From Smittia aterrima (Eukaryota > Arthropoda > Insecta > Diptera > Chironomidae), in NCBI GenBank assembly GCA_033063855.1, contig CP093831.1:17422001-17486000 (forward strand): a stretch of DNA of 64,000 bases. Direction: 5' to 3'. A program made the position numbers and the translations under genes. Of this stretch, positions 27,627 through 39,047 are shown piece after piece; positions within the stretch are counted from its first letter, which is position 1; each line of letters starts with the position of its first letter. The notes under the pieces are model-generated. The model searched no databases. It was not told the origin of the DNA and saw only the letters and a list, made by a program, of their open reading frames with translations.

Positions 27627-28034
27627 ATCTAACAAATATTTATTCTCTAACGATTTACCAAAATGCGTTTCTTATTTCATTTTATGCTCTAAATTTTTGA
27701 GTTTTTCATGTCTAAAGTAGATTAAGAAAGAAAACGTTAGAGAAGAAGAAGTTCTTTAAAGTTTAATAAAGGATAGAAAAAAAATCGGTAGATTCATGAG
27801 TTTTCTAATTTTCAGACGCGATCACTAAACTGCATTTTTTTTCAGCAGTCATGAGATAATCTGTATGTATAAACAAACTTGTTAAATCGCAGCTTTTTAA
27901 ATTTGCCATTATTAAGGTTATTTCAAATTCTGAAATTCAGAACAAAAATAGTAATTATTTTACCTTTTCCCAAGTTAATTATTTTATTTCGAAATTTTCC
28001 ACTTTGGTTTTTGACATTCCATATCCTCTTGAAA

Positions 28035-28708
28035 TCAACCAAACGACTCTTTCAAAGTTGAATTGTGTGTAAATATAACGTTCATGGCAAAAATAGAATC
28101 TCCTGCTTCATCGAACCAGTAAAGTATAAATTTATAATCGCCTGCTGGAAACACATCCATCAAAGAATAAGATGGAATATTGCAATTTTTTAAAATATAG
28201 TGCTAAAATAAAAAATGAATTAAGATTGTGTGAATTTTTAAAACGATACTTTACCAACCGTGTAAGGACATTCATGGAATTGAGAAGGTGCGGTGGCTCT
28301 TACGATGTCAGTAAACTGTTTTATTAACAAGTTCGTAGTTTGTTCTTTCATTAATTTGCACCAATCAAATCGTGGTGTGTGCATAACTTCTCGGTAGATC
28401 AAAAAAATTCCGTATTTGTATGATAGTTTAATTTCAACCTAAAACGTTTGTTAAAAATTATTTTATTAAAAAAAGCGTTAACTTACATGAAGTTCATTAA
28501 ATGGTTTCTTTGCGTACGCGAAAAGATTCACCCCCGAAAAGGATCGATTGAATGACTTGGCGTAACAAGAAATGTTTGGATAAACATTCGGATGTGAACT
28601 ATTGCAAAGAACACCTCTGATGTAAATCGACTGCTTGCTCTTATCACACTCCAAAGAAGCGAGTAGAAGTGCTGAAAGAAACATAAAGAAAATTTTTTTG
28701 GTCGACAT
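28035..28708 (-). CDS. DUF1091 family secreted protein
   Basis: Three minus-strand exons: 28487-28708, 28259-28438 (or 28250-28438 if a later donor is used) and 28035-28202, giving 189 or 192 aa. ATG at 28708 starts a signal peptide (KKIFFMFLSALLLASLEC). The middle exon has the family hallmarks: a YREV..TPRFDWCKLM segment with a Cys, and later HECPY. The last exon has YILKNCNIPSYSLMD and GDYKFILYWFDEAGDS before a short tail. These are the CPY...LKN and GDYK signatures of DUF1091, an expanded dipteran family of small secreted proteins related to ML/lipid-binding folds; some fly members act in chemosensory tissue. The ligand is unknown. The exact end of exon 2 is uncertain: ACG/GTTGGT matches the neighbouring copy, while AAA/GTATCG is the alternative. 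A poly(A) signal on the minus strand lies near 27980. Confidence 0.8.
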
Positions 28709-28959
28709 CTTTTTCAAACGGTTTAAGATCAATCGTTCATCTGTTTAACACAAAACTTCCAATTCAAATGACAAAATCAAAATTTGATTCTAGTTAGACA
28801 AGCATTTTTTATTTTGTAATAATTATTATATGAATTACCATAATTATTTTTCAATGGCAATAAACTTTGTGAAATTTGAATCATTTAAATCTTTTCTTTA
28901 ATTAGAAAATCGACATTTTCCTCTTTTGTTCTAGTCTTTTGGGCCGAATCCTTGTGATA

Positions 28960-29226
28960 TCATCCAAAGGTCTCTTTCAATGTACTGTTCATTGAAGCTA
29001 TAATGTTCATGACAAGAAACACTTTTCCTCTTTCATTTGAGTAAGAAAATATTAATTTATAATCGCCTATTGACAAAAGGTCCATCAAGGAATAAGATTT
29101 GATATGACAATTTTTCAAAATATGTTGCTATAGAAAATTGAATTATATTCGTAACAAATTTGAAGAACTCTTTTTCTACAAACCTTGTAAGGGCATTTAT
29201 GCATCTCAGTAGAAGCGCTGTCTCTC
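28960..29226 (-). pseudogene. 3' fragment of a second DUF1091 copy
   Basis: On the minus strand this stretch encodes only the C-terminal half of a DUF1091 protein: MHKCPYK, an intron with AAG/GTTTGT donor, then QHILKNCHIKSYSLMD, GDYKLIFSY and a shared tail ending KETFG like the intact neighbour's KESFG. Upstream the matching frame meets a stop at once, and nothing resembling the signal peptide or the FDWC exon follows. It therefore looks like a truncated duplicate of the gene at 28035-28708. It could still serve as 3' UTR or an alternative end of another transcript. Confidence 0.65.
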
Positions 29227-29391
29227 ATTACTATTTAGTTGATTTTTCCACTCACAGTTACAACTGAAGAAACATTTGAGACTGAGCGACTCAACGTTCT
29301 CACAGTAGCTCATCATTTCAGCGAAGGACTTCTTTGTTGCAGCAATTTTTGAATCGCTTTCTGCCTGATGACATTTTGTCCAGCACTTGAA
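29206..29391 (-). other. Cys-rich exon-like ORF beside the DUF1091 fragment
   Basis: After an AG acceptor on the minus strand at 29394-29393, an open frame of about 60 codons runs to a stop at 29206. It starts FKCWTKCHQAESDSK and continues with SYCENVE and KCFFSCNCEWK, so six Cys are arranged as C-x3-C-x22-C-x9-C-x3-C-x1-C. The spacing suggests a disulfide-bonded secreted peptide. No first exon with a signal peptide was found upstream, and the frame overlaps the DUF1091 fragment in another phase. It may be the last exon of a small secreted protein or a relic. No family was recognised. Confidence 0.3.
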
Positions 29392-29666
29392 TCTAATGTT
29401 TTGAAAATTTGAGAGAATAATTGATGATTATCGAAGTTAATTAAGATACCTTACTTATCAATTGAATGAAGGAATATATGAGATTTAATATTTTTTTTAG
29501 ATCGCTAGAAAGACGTTAAAAGTTGAATGCAACAAGTTGAATGGCCCTCGAATTAAAATGGGCGTTTTCAAGAAGTTTCCGTGATCTTTTTTAAGAGTTT
29601 CAATTGCGTTCAATTATTGTTTTAAAAGAGAATTTATGAAAATATCGAAGACTGGTGCATTTTAAA

Positions 29667-31356
29667 ATGCAAAAAGCGCCATCCGGTAATGGCACACTAA
29701 AAATATCCGGAAATAACAATAGCAGCAAACCCGTAAGTTGCACAAACATTCGAAACGAGAAATTTGTCGATCTTTCAACTTTTCTTTTTGTTTCGATTAG
29801 CCACTACAACAACAACAACCACAAACTCAACAATATTCATCAAATATCCCGACACATAAACCAAACAACTTTCAACAGACTCTGCCAAGATACAATCCAC
29901 CACCGAACCCAACTAATAATAATAACAGGCGTCAAATCATTCAGCGCGGACGATATTCGACAGGAACGACATCTTTAATTCCAGCACCTGGTAGTGTCCA
30001 ACATCATCCAGCATTAATCTCACCAGCATTGTCGACAACTTCAAGCGCTCAAGTATCAGTGGAAGGTCCACCGAAATCTCATTTGGCATATCCTTCTTCA
30101 AGGATCCCCAACGACATGCTTAAATTTCAAGTTAGAAAGTCTGATGCTGAAGCAGCGTCACCAGCATCACATGGCAATGCTCAAATTCAGGTGAGTTACA
30201 AGTGCATCGCTCTAATCAATGAATTTCGAAGGAATTATTTCGCGTTGACCTACTTCCGTTGGTGAAAGTTTCCATCATCAACATGCATCTTCATGTGATC
30301 GATTATCGAGCCACTTCTCTCTGTCTCTTTCTTCGCCTCTATTTCGGGAACAACCTGTCTGCGAATTTGGATTGTTACAAGTGAAAGGAATTAAAAGGCC
30401 GCTTAAGAGTTGAATAATTAGTCGTGGCAATCGAGAGAAAAAGAAAAGTGTTGTGGGATGAAGAGGCGATCTTCAGGTTTAAAATAATTTTGTGGCATTT
30501 AAATTATGGTTTGAACATGCCAAGCCCAATAACAAGCCTCGGTTAAACACAAGAGCAACAGATGAAGATTTCCGCATTCAGTTTCAAATGTTAACAGTTT
30601 TCTCTTATTTTTCAGACACTAATCTCTGAACTGCGCGCCTTAAAAGAAGCTAATGCTCGACTTATTGATGACAACCAGGAGCTTCGCGATCTTTGTTGCT
30701 TCCTTGACGATGATCGTCAAAAAGGAAGAAAACTCGCCAGAGAATGGAACCGATTTGGAAAGTACACAGCTTCCGTTATGAGATCAGAAGTTCAAGCGTA
30801 TCAGAACAAATTGCGTCAGTTGGACGAAAAACAACAAGAATTGATTCGCGACAATCTAGAATTAAAAGAGTTGTGCTTATACCTGGATGAAGAACGAGCG
30901 AGAACAAATATTTTGTGTTCGAATTGTGGAGCAACAACTTCTGGACTAATGCGAGATGACGGAGATGGTTCTTCATCGAGTACAAATGCAGATGAGACTA
31001 TCAATCGATTCGCATTGACGGTGAGTTCGACGCTATCAAAGAAAGTTTAAGATTGCTTAAAGCTTTCTCTTCAGGACTATAATCTTCGAGCAACTGCTTC
31101 TCTTGGTAATGAGACCCTACATTATGTTCGATCGCTTGAGAATAAAATCCGAGAACTCGAAGATGGTCGTGGTGCCAATACAGAAGCACTTTCACAAGCA
31201 AAACCAGAAGCGATTATCCGTGCGCTTCAAGTACTCGAAGTTCGAGAGCAGCTGGAGAGAGCAAACAATGGAAACGATTCATCTGAATCCAATCTCGTCC
31301 GCGAAATGTACAACAAAGTTTTAAAGAAACTCGAAGATTCATCTCATGACAATTAA
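29667..31356 (+). CDS. CCDC85: CCDC85 family coiled-coil protein
   Basis: Four in-frame exons, 29667-29732, 29801-30190, 30616-31020 and 31075-31356, give 380 aa. The first ATG is at 29667 (MQKAPSGNG). The N-terminal ~150 residues are Gln/Asn/Pro/Ser rich and presumably disordered. Exon 3 carries the family core: ISELRALKEANARLIDDNQE, then LRDLCCFLDDDRQKGRKLAR, EWNRFGKYTASVMR, and a second helix with LELKELCLYLDEERAR. The order coiled coil, WxRFGxYTA, coiled coil is diagnostic for CCDC85A/B/C and worm PICC-1. These proteins work at cell junctions and with p120-catenin or ASPP-type partners. The last exon holds a further helical segment (LHYVRSLENKIRELED). A poly(A) signal lies at 31645. The gene ends tail-to-tail with COX5B. 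Confidence 0.92.
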
Positions 31357-31933
31357 CAATTATCTAAGACTTTCCTGACTAATCATCATCTCAATGTGCC
31401 CTGTCGGCTTCACTCAGTAGCCGAAGTAACATAAACTTGCCTTTATTAACCCAAGAACGATGCGTGAGTTGCGTCGAGTTACTATTCCGAATTTTCGTTG
31501 ATAATTTTTTAAAGCTTCCGCAACTCTCGCACGTTCCAATTCGATTAACTTTAATCAGCAGAAGAAGAAAAGTATTAAATGACGCATTTAACGATATTTG
31601 CTTCAAGAATTTATATTTTTGTAGAACTTTTGAATCTCATTGACAATAAACAGAATGAATTTTTGATATCATGAATGAATGTAGTTCAATGAACTCACAC
31701 CTGAAAAGAAAAATCCTTTGATGCAATAACACTCTCTGCTACTCTTTTCACTAAGATTTTCACAAATTTTATTTTTCCCTCAATTTCCTGACATTGGAAA
31801 CAACTTACAAGTCTCGGGGATCATTTAACACGGAAACTATAATTAACTTCTCGTCTTCATCAATTTTTAAGTTGTGAATATTGAAAGCGATGCTCAGAAT
31901 TTGCGGGAAGGATAAAAATATAGCGCGACTGAC

Positions 31934-32637
31934 TTAGACGGGAGCTTTCTCGACCAACTTGAACCAGTGTCCACATTCGCATCTCTTTGGCGATCCTTGG
32001 TAGAGCCACATCCATTGAACGTATGTCTGTTCTTCTTCACCTAGAAACAAAGAAGGTTAGATATGTCCAGAGTTTCTTCAAGAGAAAGTACTTACATATG
32101 CATCCTACTAAGCGAGCATCAAAGGCTGATGGAATCAAGTTTGGTTGTTCCTTTGTGCCTGGGCCGCGTTTGAAGACTTTCATGTCGAAGGGATCATCAT
32201 TACCGGCTTGTCTAGCAAGCAACTCACGCTTTTCGATACCAGTTGCGTGATCCAATGGGTCGCTCATCACTAAAATCAAACGTAAGAAGAAGACGAAATC
32301 AATAAACAGAAAAAAGATCCAGCGACATTCGAAAAGGTTAAAGTTGCACTTTTTGCTGCAAATTTCAGTCTCGGGACAAAGTTTTTGATCCTCGAAAGTT
32401 GTAAAGCACTCGACGCTATTTTAATAAAAGCAAGTAAACAAATAAGATTTGTCCTGATAACAAATCTTTGTGCTTTTTGAAAGATTTTCGGATCTAAATG
32501 TTATGCAACTAAGAAAAGCTAAAAGAAAAATTATAATTTCAATTATAATTCGACTCACTCTTGCAGAAGCGAACTGGAGTGTAGGTGGCATTACGGCGGG
32601 CAGCAGCGAGGATGATTCGTCCAGTTAAAGAGGCCAT
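31934..32637 (-). CDS. COX5B: Cytochrome c oxidase subunit 5B
   Basis: Nuclear-encoded, zinc-binding subunit of respiratory complex IV in the mitochondrial inner membrane. Minus-strand exons 32569-32637, 32096-32279 and 31934-32040 give 119 aa, the normal size. The N-terminus (MASLTGRIILAAARRNATYT) is a mitochondrial presequence rich in Arg and Ala. The mature part has DPLDHATGIEKRELLARQAG and DPFDMKVFKRGPGT. The zinc-site cysteines are seen in GCIC and in KRCECGHWFKL. Donors and acceptors are canonical and the phases agree (1 and 1). The start lies 379 bases downstream of the WBP11 stop on the same strand. Confidence 0.96.
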
Positions 32638-33016
32638 TTCTTTTCGCAGTAAACTCGTTATCAGAAAGAAAATATTTTTTCACGACTTCTCAGTAAACCT
32701 CGATTTCACTAAGAAAAGCTTTGAATGAAAAATATGAACGCCCCGTCGTTTGAATTCTTCTGTTAAAACCGGAAATCTATAAATGTTGTTTTCTCGCGAA
32801 ATAAGGATTCTTCTGTAAATATTTTTATGTAATTACATGGCGTTTAATATAAACTACAAATATGCTTACCTTATATTTTATTAATTAAAATTTTGTCTCA
32901 AGTGAGAAAAGCGGAAAATTATATCATGCTGAAAAATTTGTTTGGCTTGCTCGCTCAGTAATAGATTTATAAATTGAATTGTTGAAAGTTATTTTATTGC
33001 TAAATGTTTGAAAACT

Positions 33017-34511
33017 TTACAGAAGATCTTGCAGCTCACTCATGAACTGTTGATAAGCATCGTCTTTCGGTTTTTGTTGTTGTCCCTGCATTGGGACAAC
33101 TTGACGTCTTGTTTCGGGGATGTAAGACTTCGGTTTTGGTCTTTTAGGTTCATCTCGTTTTATTCGCAAAGTAGCAGGGACGAAACGCATGACATCAGCT
33201 GAGAGATTTCTGATTTGAGGCTTCGCTGTAATCGTCGCGCTCTTTGGATCTTTTGGTGGTGCATTTCGATCGTGATGTTGATGATGCTTATGACGAGGTG
33301 CAGGGCCGAGAGGTGGCCCTGGAGCGATTCTGATTCCCATTCTGTTCATTCCAACGCCAGGAATGTTTGGTCGGGTAGGTGGAGGTCCAGGAGGCATTCT
33401 TATTCCCATTGGCATAGCAGCTCGCATCGGAGGTGGTCTGAACATAAGTGGATGAGGAATTCTCGGCATTCCCATTGGCATCGGCTGTGGGATAATTTCT
33501 TGAGGTTTCAAAATGTGTTCTGGGACTGTTCTCGAAGGCTCCACTTCGTGAGGTGTATCAATACTTTCTTCCATTTCGACTGCTGGTGTCGGATCAATGC
33601 GAATGACCTCCATTGCTTTCTCTTCTTCCTTCTTTTTCTGTGCTGACTCAACTTCTTTCATGAACTCTTCAATGTTCTTGTCATGTTTGTCCTTTGGTGG
33701 ATCGACTCGTTTAGGAAGAGGTAAATCATCTTCACTCTCTGAATCTTTCTCTTCACTTTCGTAATCTGAATCAAGTTCTCGCATATCGAAGAGATTGGGA
33801 GGATATGTTGAAGGAACTCCAGGAGGTTCTTTCTCCTTGCTCTCAAATCGGTCTCCGAAGTCATCTGATTTCTTAAGTGTTGATGGGATGGGAACATTGG
33901 TGAGAAGAACTGGCGGTGGCAAATTAATTTTGGGCATCGTCGCAGGAAGAGGTTTCTCATTTGTTGAAGAAGGAAGAGGGATGTCTTCTATATTAACTTG
34001 TTCAGCGTTCCTCACACTTTCGTAATACTGAACACGTTTGTGTCTTCTCTTCTCATAGTCAACTTCCTTTCTCTTATACTCTGACCATTGTTCTGGCTCG
34101 TCTTCATGCAATAATCTCATTACTCTGTCGAATGTTTCTTTTAGCTTCTTGCGTTTCTCTTTCAGAACTTTCTCATTGAGTGGCGATGGCTGGAGAACGT
34201 TGTATTCTAAAATATTTCATGTTCAGTTCGAATACTTAAGGAAGAGGAGTCTTCAAAAATTTACCCATTTCATCGATTCCTTCCATCTCTTCAAGTAACT
34301 GCCCTGGATCTTTGTTTTTAAGTACCGCTTGACGTACCATCTGTCGCTGCTTCTTGTTCTTCTTCAATTCTTTCTTGCGAGCTTCCTTTCCTAAAATAAT
34401 TTTTGAATTAGGAACAAAATTGATTTTATCGCTTCATTGAAACTTACGCGCTTGATCAGTTGGATTCATGAACTTTCCACTCTTGGTGGTGTTTATCGAT
34501 CGTCGTCCCAT
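33017..34511 (-). CDS. WBP11: WW domain-binding protein 11 (spliceosome factor)
   Basis: Nuclear pre-mRNA splicing factor that binds WW and PQBP1-type partners through Pro-rich motifs. Minus-strand exons 34448-34511, 34265-34390 and 33017-34206 give 459 aa. The N-terminus MGRRSINTTKSGKFMNPTDQ followed by RKEARKKELKKNKKQRQ is the conserved WBP11 N-domain, which includes basic nuclear-localisation sequence. It continues with GQLLEEMEGIDEMEYN and VLKEKRKKLKETFDRV. The middle is acidic and low-complexity (DSDYESEEKDSESEDD). The C-terminal half has PPGPPP- and APGPPLGP-type Pro/Met/Arg runs, then a conserved tail (RFVPATLRIKR, DAYQQFMSELQDLL). The start is head-to-head with TMEM62, 232 bases between ATGs, so a shared bidirectional promoter is likely. 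Confidence 0.95.
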
Positions 34512-34743
34512 GGTTAAGAGGCTCTCTTGACCGTACTTTGCTAAATATAACTAAAACCAAAAATTTGATTTCGGATTTTTCTGAAATTTTAACTGAACGC
34601 AATCGAGTTTGTTCAGTTGTAAATTATAAACACAACTGATGGAACACCAAAGCAAATATTTAATTTTCTGAATAAATAATAGCTCAAATACTTTGTAAAT
34701 TATTTGCTAGTCCAGTAATAACGACAGTGATGAACTTAGTGTA
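34512..34743. promoter_or_regulatory. Shared promoter interval WBP11 / TMEM62
   Basis: Only 232 bases separate the start codons of two divergent genes, so both core promoters must lie here. A plus-strand arthropod initiator-like TCAGT is present near 34615, and the stretch is otherwise AT-rich. No TATA box can be assigned with confidence. Confidence 0.5.
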
Positions 34744-36763
34744 ATGAAGTTTATTATAGCCGTGTTGTTCCTTTTGATTTCAGTGTTTCTACTAATTTTC
34801 GCTACAAAATTTGATTTCGATGATAACCCCAAGTTAATGCGCAAAAGTGATGGAGCTCAATTGACTGATGAATTTTTCAAGGTGTTTTGGTTTCTTCAAA
34901 TATCTGACATTCATTTAAGTAAATTCAAGGACCCAAGTCGAATTGCCGACTTTAGAAAGTTTTGCAATGTCGTCGCTGACGCAATTAAACCGAAAGTGGT
35001 GATAGCAAGTGGCGATTTGACTGATGCCAAAGACGAAATTCTGGGATCAATGCAATACCACGAAGAGTGGAAAGCTTATCAAACGGCTTTAATCGATTCT
35101 GGAATTGTTAACAAGACTAATTGGTTGGATCTCCGAGGAAATCATGACAACTTCAACGTTCAACACTTGTACGACCCAACTGACCTCTTTCAGTATTATT
35201 CAGTTCAAGGGAAGAAACATAAGCAATCCTACTTGCATCAAGAGGAATCCGATGGGTTGAAATATAATTTCCTTGCATTAGACGCAAGCATTGAGCCCGG
35301 GACTAAACGACCCTACAACTTCATTGGAATGGTTCCGATAGATGAACTAGAAAGAGTTGAGAAGCTCTTGAGTGATAACCCAAGCAACTACATAGTTTGG
35401 TTTGCTCATTATCCAACATCGACCATTCTGACTCCCGCTGATCATATTCGAAAATTTATAGGAAAATTCAGTGAGTCGACGATATTTGTTGCTGGACATC
35501 TTCACACATTAGGCGGTCTGGTTTTTAAGATGCACACACTTCAACCTGAAGGATTTCTCGAGCTTGAGCTCGGAGATTTTATGAAAAACAGACTTTATCG
35601 CATTGGAGTCTTTGACAATGGACTTTTCTCGTTTGCTGACATAAAACTTGGAACTTGGCCGATTGCTATCATCACAAATCCAAAGAATATTCTCTACAAC
35701 AATCCGTTCAAAGAAGACATCGGCTTACAACGAGATTCAACGCATATACGAATTCTTGCTTTCTCGACGTCTGAGATCACTCAGTGCAAAGTACGAATCA
35801 ATCGAAATGACTGGATGAAGTGCGATAAGAAAACGGAAAACTTTTTTACAGTTGCGTGGGAGCCTTTCCGTTATTCTCGCGGTAAACACAAGATCGAGAT
35901 TCTCATCGGTGATGCAGATGGTCGAATCTTCAATCAAGAGCAGATTTTCGCATTCGACGGGAGCATTATTCAGTTTGATTTTCTCGCAAGATTTATTCTC
36001 ATGAGTGACGTCACAACAATTTTCCAAGTTTTGTTCCTCATGGCGTTTGCTGTCTGCTTGTGTCCTCTGATATTATTTAAAAGTTGGCAACTATTGTTAA
36101 AAGGTGATTTGCTCAAAGAAAGTGAAAATTATCAAAAAAATTTATAACTTTGTTTTATTTTCAGCTGGAAAGCTTCGAAGACCAAAAATCGCATCGCCGT
36201 TCTGGCGAAGTATTGTTCAAAAATATCTCATCTTTGCTGGTACTGATCGAGTCTTCTATGGCGTTCTATTCTGGCTAATCTACACAGCGGTTGGCCCTTG
36301 GTCGTTCCATGAAATAATTGACGGACACATTGGATATCTCTTCGTTTGGGGAATTTTTGTTAAAGGACAATTTGTTACAAGCACTCTGAACTGGTGGTAC
36401 GGCTTTCATCAACTTATGTTCTTTCAGTTCCCTCTTATGATCATTATTGCAAATGTTCTTCATCGTCGGTTCAAAAGTTCAATGAGGAAAACTCAAGATT
36501 CATCGACGCATGTTGACGATTCTTGTATGGAAGCGCTATATAAAAATCTTTCCTTTGTCGCTCTTGTCATTGCCGAGTCGTTGCTACTTTTGTTTTATTT
36601 AATCCAAAACGGACTCTTTTCAACTCTCATTGCTCCAACTAGATTTTGGGGACTTCTAGTATCGATCTATTTGTTTTATCAAGCACACTGGAAGATATCA
36701 GATCAAGAGTTCAAACAATCAGCTCTGGCTTATTCGTTAGATTCAAAGCTCGCTACATCGTAA
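34744..36763 (+). CDS. TMEM62: TMEM62-type membrane metallophosphoesterase
   Basis: Two exons, 34744-36103 and 36165-36763, give 652 aa, near the usual TMEM62 length. An N-terminal hydrophobic anchor (residues 3-21) precedes a calcineurin-like metallophosphoesterase domain. All metal-site motifs are present: SDIH (D55, H57), GDLTD (D91), GNHD (N133, H134), FAHYP (H222) and GHLH (H252, H254). After the catalytic domain comes a beta-rich region with TMEM62 hallmarks (GDFMKNRLYRI, ITNPKN, RILAFS). The C-terminal third has several membrane helices, for example around FQVLFLMAFAVCLCPLILF and in the second exon. Family members are poorly characterised membrane proteins; the substrate is unknown. 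The reading frame passes the splice site for about 15 more codons if the single 61-base intron is retained. Confidence 0.93.
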
Positions 36764-36841
36764 AGAAAAAACATAATTGTCCAAAGATTCCATTTCAGGC
36801 AGGTTTTCTACTTTATTTTCTTACATTCTCTAGACATAGAA

Positions 36842-36925
36842 AATTAAGAAGAATGATAATTCTAGATATGGTAGTCGTTTGATTAGGTTTGTCACTAAAC
36901 CCCTAATCAGAAATTCTTCTTAATT
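36842..36925. repeat. Nested inverted repeats between convergent genes
   Basis: AATTAAGAAGAAT at 36842-36854 is matched exactly as an inverted copy at 36913-36925 (13 of 13). Inside it, TGATTAGG (36880-36887) pairs with CCTAATCA (36902-36909), and TTT with AAA closes a loop GTCACT. The two stems are nested but unevenly spaced (25 against 3 bases). The element sits in the 340-base gap between the stops of TMEM62 (+) and the 504-aa gene (-). Confidence 0.7.
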
Positions 36926-37103
36926 CTGGAAAGCTTTGGAGAAAGAATTTTAATAAGCATCTCGTACAGGGATCATGCAATCCGATGGCTACGCCTTCGA
37001 CACAGATTTTCTCATATTTTCTCCTTGAACAAAGATTGTCTTAAAAATAAATTTTATTTACACAACGAAAACTTTCTTTCCTTGATATCTGAATGCGGAT
37101 GTT

Positions 37104-38787
37104 CTACGACGATGGCTGGCAGATGGTGATTGTTATGTAGCCGCTATTGTAGAACTGAGGGATTTTAATAGTTTCGTTCTCTTTGAATGTCGCTGGCGGA
37201 GTTTGATTCATCTTGCGGATGATGTTAACGATTTTTCCTAAAAGAAAATTGATAAGAATTTAGAGAATGAGCACTTTTAGTCTAAGGATCTTACCAAGTA
37301 CATTGGTTTGGTAAAAATATTTATTGCGAATGTTGATTAGAGGTGATAAATCTGTTTGTGGATTCCATCGCTGAACAATCTCGTTAACTGGCACTTCAAT
37401 CATTTCGGGAGTTGTTGAAAACAAATCAAGCTGAAATAAAATAAAATTAGTTAATTATCTACTTTTCATTTTAACTTAAATATCTCACCGGATAGAAATT
37501 AATATCAAACTTATTTTCTACGCTGTAGCTGTCATCATCATCGCTCTTGCAAGCTTTTTGTATTAACTCGATTAGCTTCAGGTAGTTGCAGTTGAGTTTT
37601 GATTTGTAGATAATGTAATCAACTAAATTCAATTCGCAATTGCTAGCAGTTCCTACTCCTATTGAAGGTTTCGAGCGATTGAAGTAGCCAGCGATCAGTT
37701 CCTTATTAGGTTCGAGGTTCAATGATGTCTGAAACAAAGGAAAGTTACTTCGATGAGTTAGCTTAAAAGTTTCTCAACTTACGAGTGCATCAATGAGAAT
37801 TTTCTCCTCGCAATTTGTCGTATAGATTGTCACGGAATTTCGTGGTTTCAGAGGCTCAATCTCAAACAGAAATTGATCGTTTTGATCTTCATGAAGTCTC
37901 TGTTGTTTATGAGTATGTTGATGACTCGAAGATTTTGCCGGTGATTTGTGTATCTTCATGAATAGATTTGGATCTTGATTGAAGTTTAATGATGGTCGAT
38001 CGCTGGCTCGTGAACTTGAAGCTCCGAGATTGTAGGTGTCTTCAGTTCTGCTCTCTGTGTTGCACTGACTAGGATTAATGTGATTGTTGTTGACAGTTAT
38101 TTTGAAAACGTTGTCGCCGTCTGTCACTCGTCTAGAACTTATTTGTTTCTGCTGTGGACGATTTATTTGTTTTGGTTTTGTGCCCGTATTTCTAGAGTGA
38201 AGATTTGCAGGTTCTTCTGTTGCTATTGCTGATCCATTAGGAATAGGATTTAATAAACGAAAATCAGGTTGAGGAAGTTGAAAGTTGAAGGAATTCGAAA
38301 TGATTGGATTTGGAATTGGAAGAGTTGCTTCATTCTCGATTTCTGAGTTAGTATCAGGCTCAAAGTCCATCTCAAGGAAGTCTTCTTCTTCCTGTTGTTG
38401 TGGTTGATTGTTATCTGCCATGAGATTGTCTAACTGCCGATTAATGTCGTTGTGGTTGTTGTCCATCATATTGATTCCCCATCGACCTCGAAATGCATAC
38501 CATCTTTGATCCACATCAGAGTTTAAGGAATTTGATGGGCTTGACAGTTGAACGTCGTCATCTTCATCAGACACAGGCAAGTCATCGTATGAGTCTGAAA
38601 GGTTTACAGGATTTTCATCGGAATCGCCGTCTTCGAGATCTGCTGATGAATCATTGAAATGCTGAAACTCCTCAGTGGATCTTTCTTCGATACTCTTCGA
38701 TGAACAGCCGGCCGTGTGTTTATCCATCTCGAAATTATTATTATTCAGCAGGGAATTCTGATTTTGATTTGATTTCGATAAATTCAT
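37104..38787 (-). CDS. Unrecognised acidic, low-complexity protein
   Basis: Four minus-strand exons, 37783-38787, 37489-37728, 37295-37430 and 37104-37237, join in frame to 504 aa. I do not recognise the family. Residues 1-~90 are Asn/Ser rich then strongly acidic (DLEDGDSDENP, SDEDDDVQLSS). A short ordered-looking motif follows (DQRWYAFRGRWGINMMD), then Gln/Glu- and Asn-rich stretches to about 330. The C-terminal ~170 residues look globular (FEIEPLKPRNSVTIYTTN, LKLIELIQKACKS, VNEIVQRWNPQTDLSPLI, YFYQTNVLG). No signal peptide or membrane helix is seen. The start at 38787 is preceded by a four-codon upstream ORF whose TGA overlaps the main ATG. It faces XLF head-to-head with 260 bases between ATGs. 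A nuclear regulatory role would fit the composition but is a guess. Confidence 0.8.
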
Positions 38788-39047
38788 TTTTCCATCCAAC
38801 ACGCTGAGTTATCTCCACTACTTTACTTTGCCAGCAAAGCTTATAAGGTTTTAACACGCTTAACACTAGTTTGCACAGCTTTCAAACCGTATATTTGAGG
38901 AAATTCACTTATTTTTATTTATTATTTTCAAAAGTTCTTTTTTTGGAGTGCGTTTAGTTGGACGATTATTGAACGTGCAAAATACGTTCAAGGGAAGTCA
39001 AATCAAAACAAAGCGAAGTGAATATCGGCTTCGAACAAAGCTAAATT
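38788..39047. promoter_or_regulatory. Shared promoter interval of the unknown gene and XLF
   Basis: This 260-base gap holds the start regions of two divergent genes. GCGTTTAGTTGGA near 38950 closely matches GCGTTCAGTTGGA near 39969, about 100 bases upstream of the SWT1 start. Both contain an arthropod initiator-like YAGT core, so they may mark transcription starts on the plus strand. Confidence 0.45.

Noticed and set aside
33215..33646. 143-aa plus-strand ORF rich in His, Arg and Trp
   Set aside because: It is the antisense shadow of the Pro/Met/Arg-rich part of WBP11.
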